Positions 19,067 through 27,249 of a stretch of DNA of 30,260 nt are shown one piece after another. The position numbers and the translations under genes were made by a program. This DNA is from Chara braunii. Lineage: Eukaryota > Streptophyta > Charophyceae > Charales > Characeae. The DNA lies in assembly GCA_003427395.1 (NCBI GenBank), contig BFEA01000001.1, forward strand, positions 3,575,614 through 3,605,873, read 5' to 3'. Below the pieces are notes generated by a model, which did not search any database, was not told where the DNA came from, and saw only the letters and a list, made by a program, of their open reading frames with translations. The number at the start of each line of letters is the position of its first letter. The stretch's first letter is position 1.

Positions 19067-19993
19067 TTATGCGCGCAAGAGCTTTTGGGAGATGTTTTCC
19101 TTTGGTGCGAATTCCTTCGACTTAACCCAGACTAAATCGCCTACCTCGGACTGCGAGGGTTTGTGATGCTTGTTCGCTTGCTCAATCATGCGGTGTTGGG
19201 CCTTTCTAAGGTTTTCGAGCACCCTGGCAACCTCCTTTTCGTGCTGCAGAGCAAACTCTCTAGTACCAGGCGGTAGCCTCTGAATCTGATCCCAGTCCAG
19301 TCCTTCAAATGGCCTACGTTGTCTAAAGGACTTACACAGCTCATTAGGAGTGCGACATCTAGCTTGGTGTACACTGTTGTTGTAAGCGCTAGCTACCTTA
19401 GAAAGCATCTCGTCCCAGTTTACTTGGTCAGGTCTAATATACATTCTGAGTAACTGTTGCAAGATCTTGTTCATTTGCTCCGTCTGGCCGGTTGTCTCTG
19501 AATGACGACCGGATGACATCAACAGCTTAGAGCCGTAGACCTTCATGAGATCTTGTCGATTCTGACTGGTAAACCGTGTGTCCCGATCACTAACTATGGA
19601 CAACGGTATCCCATGCTCACTTACCCAGAAGTCGAAAAACTTCTCTATAACTAAGTTTGTTCTTGCCTCTGAAGGCAAAGGTACAAAAACTGCATACTTG
19701 CTAAATTGGTCTACTATGACCATGACTTGGCTTTTTCCATGCCTACTCCTGACTCCGGTATCCATGAAATCAATGGAAACTGACTCTTTGGGTCCTTTGG
19801 GGATAGGCAAGGGTCTAAGGAGACCTAAGGGTGCTCGTGTCGTTGTCTTGTTGCGCTGGTAAACTTTACAACTACGAATATACTCTATGCAGTATGCCTT
19901 CATGCCAGGCCATGTATACGACATCACGAGGTTGGCTAAAGTCTTTTGCCAGCCAAAGTGTCCTTCTGAATCACGACATTCCCCTAGGATCAA
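19067..19993 (-). pseudogene. Ty3/gypsy integrase
   Basis: Integrase inserts the element's cDNA into the host genome. The 308-residue frame has an N-terminal zinc-binding region with SEGHFGWQKT, WPGMKAYC and SCKVYQRNK. Two expected zinc ligands look changed: the first His position reads ECRDSEGH, and the last Cys is Tyr in CKVYQ. The core follows with the first Asp in SIDFMDTG, the second in SIVSDRDTRFTS and the Glu in GQTEQMNKIL, so the D-D-E triad is kept. A GPF/GPY-type C-terminal part begins near GDLVWVKSKEF. The frame ends shortly after and continues past stops as the chromodomain-like tail. It is likely non-functional because of the zinc-finger changes and downstream stops. Confidence 0.85.
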
Positions 19994-21163
19994 ACTACAA
20001 ATTCCTCATTGTTGGGGACGCGTAATTTGTCAACGGCATTGGTCTTCTCAAAGTGTAACCCATTCGTGGTGCGATAATTTGGCTCACTGTCGAGGGTTTC
20101 TTTTACTCTCTTTAGTAGATTGCTATGGATCGGATCCTGAGCATATGCATCCTTTATCTTTTGCTGCAGGTCCGGCCCTATATGCAGATAGTGCACTATC
20201 GCTCCATAGTAATCTGCCCTTCTACTTAGAGTGTCGGCTACCACGTTGTACTTACCTTTAACGGGCTTAAGGTCAAAGTCAAACTGTCTATCTTGGCTTG
20301 GGCGTCATCTTGGCTTGCGTCTTTAGCCATCTCAGAGTTTCATGATCTAAGTAGACTTTGAAGTGCCTCCCAACTAGGTAATGCCTCCAATGGTCTAAGG
20401 CCTGCCTGAGAGCGTAGAGTTCTCTCTCATATATCGAGGCTGCTACTTTTTCTGAGGGCAACCTATCTGACATGTCCTCCTTTGACTGATCAGATGCTGG
20501 CCTAACATATGCTATAAACACCTGTTCCACAAGCTGCTCCTTTTTAATAAGTCTGGCGAATGCCAGAGCAATGAGGCAGCAACGCGCCAAGGAGTTGTCG
20601 ACTCCTAACGCATGGAACAAGCGGGCTTTCTTGACTCCACCTGGCGGACTAGGGCACCTGCACTTGTGCTCTCTGAGGTGCAAAGTGGCCCCGACTGCCT
20701 CTCCCCAATCTGTTACAAGCACTATATCAAAAGGGAGGTTCTCTTCTACGAGCCGAGTCAAGGAGTGAAGGACTTTCTCTACCTTCCCCACTTGCTCTAG
20801 GCGAAAGTACGCCTGGACTCCCTCTACGTACTCCTCGATCCGCATTGTGCGGTTGTCTGCGAGGACACTGACTTCAAGCTCTTCTAACTTTTGGACCTTG
20901 AGGCCTAGCCTCAACTTCTTCAGCGTCTTACGACTGATGTAACTTCTGGTGGCCCCACTGTCTATAAGGGCCCCCACTCTAGCTCTAAAAATCTCTACGT
21001 CTGCTAATAGGAGCTGCCCCTTTCCATCCTTCTTCATATTGGCCCAGGCCTGCCTCCTCTTCTTCAATTCTTTAGCCAAGCCTGTTAGGGAAAAGCCTAC
21101 AGAGACTTTAACGCAAGTAGTCTTTGGGCAGCTAGCAAGGCGCCGGCCAACAACCTTTGCCAT
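19990..21163 (-). pseudogene. Gypsy aspartic protease fused to RNase H; RT core deleted
   Basis: The frame starting at 21163 carries a retropepsin active site, ALIDSGATRSYIS (about residues 65-77), followed by a typical protease fold pattern to about residue 165. It then passes, without the RT palm motifs (no LPFGL or YxDD), into the RNase H region: SIYERELYALRQALDHWRHY and KVYLDHETLRWLKTQ. A frameshift near 20290 moves reading to QDRQFDFDLKP and KGKYNVVADTLSRR, the end of RNase H, which leads into the integrase frame. Roughly 1-1.5 kb of RT is missing compared with an ordinary gypsy pol (family knowledge). The deletion point lies near GGVKKARLFHALG, about residues 185-197. Confidence 0.8.
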
Positions 21164-21283
21164 GGAGACATGCGGGAGTTTCTATCTTGTGAGCGCGCTC
21201 ATCTCCACGTGCTCCTGGGGTAGGGGCAATTGCTACCCCAATCGACGGTTGCCTTTTGCTGCTCCAGATGCAACACAATTTTT

Positions 21284-21601
21284 TTACTTTGGGCAAAATT
21301 TGATGATATGCCTGGGGTCACCACAAAACACGCATTGATACTTGTCTATGCGGTCCTGCCAGATGTTTTGGTCTACGCCTAAGGCCTCCAAGGGCTTCGA
21401 ACCGACCCGGGTGCCACGCACCCCTTCTGGGAGGTGATCGACCGGAACTAGGGCGGTTGAACGGGGGACATTGACCCCTTCCTCCCGCTTGGCGGCCCTT
21501 GTTGTCGCCAACCGCCTAGCCGCCTTGTCCTCGACCACCTGAGGCTTGGCCATTCCTCCCTCGTCCTCGTCCTCCTCCTTGCGGCCTCCCTCCGACAGCA
21601 A
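21284..21601 (-). pseudogene. Gag nucleocapsid part with CCHC zinc knuckle
   Basis: The frame ends in CVFCGDPRHIIKFCPK, which fits the retroviral-type knuckle C-x2-C-x4-H-x4-C used to bind element RNA. Upstream it is Lys/Glu/Arg-rich. It follows the capsid frame with a frame change, so it belongs to the same broken gag. Confidence 0.8.
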
Positions 21602-22946
21602 CAGTTGTGTAAGAACTCCCCTTTCCTACACACCTGTCTTCTTCCTCTAGCCCCCACCCTATGTCACTGTAGGGGATCTCTTTTGCACCACCTTCTTCCA
21701 TCGTGAGAACCAGACTGTCCTTGGCCTTGACTTGGCCCGAGATGGTGCGTCCTTTCCACTTTTTGCCCTTTCCTAGATCCTTATGCCAAAAATTGGTAAC
21801 TGGCATAGATTGGGCTGCGAAAGGAACAACTTCCCTACTAAGGAGATCATAAGTCATTCCTGGTTGTTGCTTCTTGTCAAAGAAACACCCTTGCAATTGC
21901 TCAGACAGCGCGCCGCAGAAGACTTGGACGAGTTGCGCCTCATTAACTCCATGTCCAGGCACGACGATAAGCTCGTCCATTGCGGCTTTCAGAAGTTGTA
22001 CATTCCTCCATTGCCGCGTATGAATCATTTGGAGTTTATCATAAGCCCTTATTCCACTAGTGACGTCTGCGAATCGTTCTCGCAGTGCAGCGAGAAAATC
22101 ACTAAGGTGAGTGACGACAAAGTATTGGACCGTGTCGTTATCGCAGTGGGCGGCGCATGCGAGCGACCTTGCAAAGCTAGTCGCTTCGTCTCTCAAAACT
22201 TGAAAGGCTATCAAGGCATGGTCCTCGGGAGCTACGTCCTGCAAATGCGTGTAGGACTTGAAGTTAGCTTCCCAGTTATCAAAATCTTTCCCCTTCTTTC
22301 CATTGTAGGGTTATGGGAAATGGACTTTGACCCATTCGCGGCGTGGGTGTGGTTCCTCCTCCTTGGGGGCCGCCATTTTGACACCTTCTATTGCGCCAAT
22401 ACATAATTTTTTTATTCTAGCTATCACGGCGCGCATCTCGTTTGTGAGGTGAAGCATCATCGCCTCGGCAAAATCTTGGAATCCTGCTCGAATGGACTCC
22501 GGCGCAACATCATGTCCACGGAGGTGCCTCAGTTGTTCTTGCTGTGCTGCTAACACTAAGGTCACACTCTCGGTTAGGGTGTCAATTTTCTTTCCTAACT
22601 CAACACCTTCCCCAACTTTGCCCAACCGCTCTTCTGCCAACCTTAACTCTCTCTCCATCCGATCTGCCATCTCCAAACGCCTCGTCTTCTCCCTTGCGAG
22701 ACGTAACGACCACTCCAAACGCTTCTCCTAATGCTTGGCCTTTCGGCACATGGGACTCGTTTCTTGCTCTAACTCTCTCTCTTTACTGATTCTCTCTCAG
22801 CCTGGGGGAGTATGAACTACGCCTCCCTATCGTCCCCCAGTGACAAACTTGCCATGCATTCCTTCACTGCCTTCTCCGTTTCTTCAGGCGATGCTATTCT
22901 TGAACTTGTTTCTCCTCCTCTTCTCAGCAGGGGCTCTTCTTCTTCC

Positions 22947-22977
<31 letters not shown>

Positions 22978-23246
22978 CTTCTTCTTCTGTTGTTGTTGTT
23001 GTTGCTGCTGCTTCTGCTTCTAGCGCAACCAACTTCGCCTCCTGCTCTCTCTTCCACCTTTTCCATCTCCTCCTCCATCTGCTTCTTCCTGGCCACTTCT
23101 TCTTCCAGCAGGGCCAATTTCTTGGCCTCATTCTCCAAAGCCTCCTTCTCTTTCTTCTCTCGCTGGGCCCTGAGAATTTCGGCAGCCTTCTCTTCCTATT
23201 CCTTACTATACGGACGGCTCTGCTGTCCGGCCCTAGTGGTCACCAT
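21516..23246 (-). pseudogene. Gypsy Gag, coiled-coil and capsid region, broken
   Basis: The start is ATG at 23246 (MVTTRAGQQSRPYSKE), with a TAG at codon 17 (23196-23198). A strongly charged coiled coil follows (AKKLALLEEEVARKKQMEEE), then a frameshift in a GAA/GAAG microsatellite coding poly-Glu (22938-22990). The reading frame then passes PLLRRGGETSSRIASPEETE and a helical segment (MEWSLRLAREKTRRLE...), an in-frame TAA at about 22310 and KDFDNWEANFKSYTHLQ into the capsid-like part (APEDHALIAFQVLRDEATSF, then ERFADVTSGIRAYDKLQ). This order is usual for gag of plant and algal gypsy elements. The stops look like CAG/GAG/CAA to stop changes. Confidence 0.75.
22938..23005. repeat. (CTT)n/(GTT)n microsatellite inside gag
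   Basis: About 14 CTT units run into about five GTT units. On the coding strand it is poly-Glu and then poly-Thr/Asn, and it coincides with the place where the gag frame shifts. Confidence 0.85.
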
Positions 23247-23249
23247 GTT

Positions 23250-23760
23250 GATCAGGGCACAATCACAATCGATTCCGCTTCTCGACACTTAGACCTACCA
23301 CCTAAGCACTGACTCTTCTAAAGGACTTTAGAGGTCTCCTCCACTTCAGCCAGGTTACCACAGCCTTTGGATGCTTTCGCAACCACAGTCACCAATCTTT
23401 CCACAACCGTCGGATGCTTTCGCAACCACAATCCCCAATCCCACCTGGCTTCAACTTCAGATTGACCCTTCCGCCAACTATGCGATTCTAGTCTGAACTA
23501 CTACTAGTCTGTCACTTCAGGACTAATGGGTGATTAGGAGGCATTTTAAGGAGATCCCCCATAACTCCTTAGGAATTCTTTAACATTGCAGTCAGGACGA
23601 CGATCACAACCAACGTCAGCTCAAGACTTAGACAGACTGGACACCCGCTCTGCAGCTCGGAGTTCAGGTATAGTGTACCACCCAGAGCAACCTGCCGGTC
23701 TGTACGGGTCCTTGGGGTGTTTTCCCAGGTCGTCTAACGTCAGATACACCTCACCCCTAC
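23250..23760. other. Element leader region, nothing recognised
   Basis: Lies between gag and the tRNA relics. Contains a repeated CTTTCGCAACCACA block at about 23370 and 23407. No gene is supported. Confidence 0.4.
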
Positions 23761-23763
23761 TAT

Positions 23764-23812
23764 ATACGCCTGATAAGTGTAAGGTCAGTAGTTCAAATCT
23801 ACTTAGGCCCAC
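23764..23812 (+). pseudogene. tRNA-Ile(GAU) 3' half, organelle type
   Basis: The anticodon stem TACGC/GTGTA encloses CTGATAA (anticodon GAU). A variable region AGGTC and a perfect T-arm AGTAG-TTCAAAT-CTACT follow, then the 3' acceptor strand TAGGCCCA. It strongly resembles bacterial or mitochondrial tRNA-Ile(GAU). The D-arm and 5' acceptor strand are absent upstream. Differences from the expected sequence are mostly C to T or G to A. Confidence 0.65.
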
Positions 23813-23921
23813 TCTGCTCTGCTGCCGAGCCACGCTCGCAAGAGTGTTTTCTTTTCTTTTATTTGATTTTCTTTCCTTCGGCCTCTCATTTCACGGCGAG
23901 CGCACCACAAAGTGGATTGAT

Positions 23922-23994
23922 GGTGAAAATAGCTTAATGGTAGAGTATAGCCTTGCCAAGGCTAAGGTTGAGGGTTCAAATCACTTTTTCCGCT
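23922..23994 (+). pseudogene. tRNA-Gly(GCC), plant-mitochondrial type, decayed
   Basis: D-arm ATAGCTTAATGGTAGAGTAT, a perfect anticodon stem TAGCC/GGCTA around TTGCCAA (anticodon GCC), T-loop GGTTCAAATC and acceptor 3' strand TTTCCGC. This is the plant mitochondrial tRNA-Gly(GCC) pattern. The 5' acceptor strand reads GGTGAAA, where GCGGAAA would pair, and the T-stem has a mismatch, so the molecule should not mature. It lies 110 bp from the tRNA-Ile relic, which suggests one mitochondrial DNA insertion. Confidence 0.75.
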
Positions 23995-24298
23995 CGTCAG
24001 CTTCCTTCGCTGCCTGGCCAAGAAAAGAATGGAGCCGACACCACCCCACCATGGGGTGGGTGGGAAAGATGAACGCTTCGCGGCCCGTGCAAACACTGGC
24101 TCACAGCCTCTATAAGCATCCACATAACCTATCGACCTGGCAAGGAGTGACTCAATGCAGAAAGAGGTGACAGACTCTCAGCAAGTACCAAGGTGAGTGT
24201 GCAACATCCACAGGATGTAAGGGACAAGGCCAAGGGCTTGAGGGGATTATACCGCTCCTCGCTCCGCACTCCAGCTTGGTCAACGAGCACCGGTCCAC

Positions 24299-24366
24299 GT
24301 CGGTCAACACTTGATCAACGTCGGTCAATGCTTGGTCAACGTCGGTCAACGCTTGTCGGTCAACTC
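24299..24366. repeat. 21-bp minisatellite (GTCGGTCAAC unit)
   Basis: GTCGGTCAAC recurs at 24299, 24320 and 24341 with a 21-bp period, then a truncated fourth copy. It sits in the gypsy leader between primer site and gag. Confidence 0.8.
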
Positions 24367-24565
24367 TCGGACCTCCGGCTATGGCGGATCCTTCCCCTTC
24401 GTGAACCTCTCCTTCCTCGTCCCCGAGCTCAGCTATGGCCGACTTCCCTTCTCTCCTCGCCGGCTATGGCTTCTCTCCTCACCTTCGTCACCTCTCTCTC
24501 TTGTCAACTCCTCCTCTCTCGCTAATTTTCCTTCCTCCGAGCTTGGCGGCTATGGCCGCCGTCTG

Positions 24566-24568
<3 letters not shown>

Positions 24569-24653
<85 letters not shown>
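24569..24653. repeat. (CT)n microsatellite, about 42 units
   Basis: A pure CT run of about 85 bases in the leader, 65 bases from the primer binding site. Confidence 0.9.
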
Positions 24654-24656
<3 letters not shown>

Positions 24657-24717
24657 GGTCTTCTTCTTTGTTGCAGCGGCGCGGTGATCGACGCGATGGC
24701 GCGGACAATGGGAACCT

Positions 24718-24729
24718 GCTCCGATACTA
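24718..24729 (-). other. Primer binding site, initiator-Met type
   Basis: On the minus strand TAGTATCGGAGC starts two bases after the 5' LTR end. It matches the usual TGGTATCAGAGC complement of initiator tRNA-Met at 10 of 12 positions. Confidence 0.75.
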
Positions 24730-24730
24730 G

Positions 24731-25473
24731 TGCAATCAGACTTGTCTCAATTGCACTTGCAACATGCATACATGTAGGTGCCGATGGCAAAACAACTTCG
24801 TCAACGCAGAATCAGCAACAAGCTTGCGATGGAGCACTGCGCCCACATAGAAAACTCAGAAATATGGCCTTCGGCGAGGAAGCTGACTTAAGTAAACTTG
24901 TCACATCTAGCGACTATGGTCGCTGAACGCTAGTCCGAATTCCCACCCGAACACTGTATTCACCATCAGGCACACTCTCACTCTCACACGCACGTACTAG
25001 GATCTATCCTGAATGTCCGCGCTTCTACACAAACACACTCTGCACTTGTATCTGTTGACGTCAGCAACCTGGCGGCCATGGCGGCCGTCGTCTTCCTTCT
25101 CCTCTAGCGGTTATGGCCGCTGCCTTCCTCTCTAGCCCTCTTCGTTGTCGGGCTCTGCAGACCTCTGATGCACAAGTCGCACAAGCAGCGCTTCCGCATG
25201 GCTCGCAGGCGAATGAATGAATGGCTTGGCGCTGCCTCTTTATTTATATTGTTCGTCGGTGGTCTGGCCTGCCTCTGGTCCCAGGCCCAAGGAGTGTACA
25301 ACCCCACCTTGTACTCGCTGACTGGACAAGGTGGACTGGGACTTAGACTGGGACTGCTGACTAGACTAGGACTAGACTCTACCTTGCTGACTCAGCTACG
25401 GACGACTGAGTCCTACGGCTCCGAAGCGTCAAGTAGCAACTTCTAGAAATTCCTAGGCTAGACTACTGACTGA

Positions 25474-25511
<38 letters not shown>

Positions 25512-25740
25512 AGAAAACTGCCACTACTGACTGACCCTTAGAACCGCTAAACCTATAGTCTACAGTTCAATCCACACGGCCCAACTAAGCACACAAAACA
25601 CAGACATACGTTTTCAGGGACAGGTCTCGGGTTCAAGGCACGCAGGGGCGTCGGGTAATCTGTACAGGGGTACGGAATAGGTCTGGGGATCGAGCCCTAG
25701 GATCTGCAATTGTCCTGCCAACTGGGTGAATACCCTTTCA
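24731..25740 (-). repeat. 5' LTR of the gypsy element
   Basis: Starts TGCAATCAGACTTG and ends CCCTTTCA on the plus strand (TG...CA ends). Length is 1010 bp including a 61-bp later insertion and its duplication, so about 949 bp originally, close to the 3' LTR. The primer site lies just inside its low-coordinate end, which fixes the minus orientation. Confidence 0.9.
25462..25536 (-). mobile_element. 47-bp poly-T retroposon scar with 14-bp target duplication
   Basis: ACTACTGACTGACC occurs at 25462-25475 and 25523-25536. Between them are 35 T and GAGAAAACTGCC. The other LTR has one copy of the 14-mer and no insertion (near 18409-18422), so this is a real insertion of a poly-A end with only 12 bases of body. 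Confidence 0.9.
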
Positions 25741-25789
25741 GTTCTACCTCGAATCATGGGTGGTGGGTCGCGATATGGGGTCTGGCTTA
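25741..25789. other. Flank between gypsy element and next LTR piece
   Basis: Begins GTTCT, repeating the bases left of the element at 14624. Confidence 0.5.
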
Positions 25790-25897
25790 TGTTACATGCC
25801 TAGTTGGGCGATGTACATAATAACCGAAGATCCGCAATGTGATAAAAAGGACTTAATGGACAATGCAGTGCAAGTAAAATGTCAACAAGCAGTGTAC
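25790..25897 (-). repeat. LTR 3'-end fragment of a second gypsy family, minus strand
   Basis: Starts TGTTACATGCC and is the reverse complement of 28407-28514 over about 108 bases, for example ATCCGCAATGTGATAAAAAGG. No primer site follows on its low side, so it is a 3' LTR or solo fragment. Similarity fades after 25897. Confidence 0.75.
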
Positions 25898-26940
25898 ATT
25901 CTGATACATACAAAATGGTGCTTTATAGCGCAGGGAAGACTTAGATACATGTCCTGACCTGACGGAAACTGACCTCTATCACGTAGTGCAAGATAGCGTA
26001 GCAGAATGCTAGAATACCAATGACTAGCCCAGTCAATGTTGCAACGCAGACCCAACATACATCTTCTCATCACAAAGTGTGAAGGGAGCCTGGTGCTATA
26101 CACAGGGAGAAGGCGCCAGGTCCAGATCATGCACAGACGAAGAGGAGGGAAACAAATGAAGAAGAGGAGGGGGGAGATGGGAAAGTCGTCAACACCAAGT
26201 CTCGTTACAAGTCCCAAATAATTCCTCGTCAAAATGTCTGAAGTCCAATGTCGAGTCTGGATCCAAATATCACCAAGCTCTCTCTCTCTCTCTCTCATAG
26301 TCTGCTGATGCAGTGAAGTCAGATAACGAGAGGGTGAGAGGGTGATGGTGGACTGAGATGAGGAAGAAGAAGAACTCTCTCTCTCTCGTAGGCCAGGTAC
26401 TAACCTGTGAAGGTGGCGCCGTGCTGCAGGTACCTCGAAGACGAAGCTGGAGCGATGGCGCTGCAGGTAAGTCCCTCTGGCCTCCGCCCAACCTCTCTCC
26501 TTATAGTACTACTCTAGCTGCTATGGCGCCCAGTGCTGAAGACTACAGCTAACGCTACTAGCGCCAACGCTGAAGGCTACTGCTAACGCTACTACTACTC
26601 CTGCAGCGCTCCTCCAGAGTGCTGCTGCCGAATCCTGAAGACTACCTCCTGCCTCCTGAACTGCACGTGAAGTGCCTGGGAAGTACCTAGGAACTACCTC
26701 CTGCCTGCAGGGCAGGCCAGTCCTATATAGTGCTGGCCCGTCCAGGAGGCTGCTCTTGCCAATGCCGAAACGTGCCAGACCCTGGCGTTGAAGCTCAACC
26801 AGGGGTTGTCTNGAAAACAGGCCNGAAATGGCCTGTGCTAAAACCCTGGTTTGTTGCCTGAGTTTCAGGGCAGGTCGAACTGANGAGGGCCCGNAAATGG
26901 CCCTNAGTTTCAGGCTGAAAACACTCAGGGCCGGAAAGGC
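25898..26940. other. Unassigned DNA with CT microsatellite
   Basis: May be the rest of the LTR up to about 26300. A (CT)n run lies at 26277-26296. 26480-26700 has recurring GCTACT and CTCCTGC words. Ambiguous bases at 26812, 26824, 26884, 26894 and 26905 mark poor assembly where hairpin repeats begin. No gene was recognised. Confidence 0.4.
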
Positions 26941-27110
26941 CCTGATTTAGACTGAAACGACACAGGGCCTGTAGGCCCTTGTTTTCAGGCTTTCAGGCTG
27001 AAACGACACAGGGCCTGTAGGCCCTTGTTTTCAGGCTTTCAGGCTGAAACGACACAGGGCCTGTAGGCCCTTGTTTTCAGGCTTTTGGCCTGAAAACGTC
27101 ACGGGCCTGG
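26805..27110. repeat. Hairpin-forming repeat array, core unit 46 bp
   Basis: Three near-identical 46-bp units start GAAACGACACAGGGCC at 26954, 27000 and 27046. Each holds AGGGCC-TGTA-GGCCCT. Upstream are older variants such as TCAGGGCC-GGAAA-GGCCCTGA. The same core is seen at 47-60. Confidence 0.85.
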
Positions 27111-27249
27111 AGGTGGAACCTGGACGCGGGTGCGACGTGGAGCCGAAGATACCGGCTTGCCTTCATCTTGCGTTCGGGGTGCAGTACGCAAAGTGTACCA
27201 AGTAGGCGAGCCGAACTTGGCTTGAGAGATGAGCCCCATCATTTGATGA

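Larger units (their letters stand above)
14628..25740 (-). mobile_element. Ty3/gypsy LTR retrotransposon, nested and defective
   Basis: The element reads from 25740 down to 14628. 5' LTR at 24731-25740, iMet-like primer site at 24718-24729, gag (23246 to about 21280), protease and RNase H (21163-20288), integrase (19993-19067), chromodomain-like tail, purine-rich tract at 18649-18661 and a 3' LTR split into 14628-14650 and 17691-18648. Both LTRs start TGCAATCAGACTTG and end CCCTTTCA on the plus strand. The flanks GTTC (14624-14627) and GTTC (25741-25744) give a 4-bp target duplication (5 bp if the boundary shifts by one base). Domain order PR-RH-IN places it in Ty3/gypsy; the C-terminal chromodomain-like segment suggests a chromovirus. 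It is inactive: nonsense codons, frameshifts and no RT core. Confidence 0.85.

Noticed and set aside
24566-24790. Poly Arg-Glu frame
   Set aside because: Translation of the CT/GA microsatellite and LTR end.
26941-27110. CRISPR-like array because of regular 46-bp spacing
   Set aside because: Whole units are repeated with no variable spacers, in a eukaryotic retroelement context. It is a tandem satellite.
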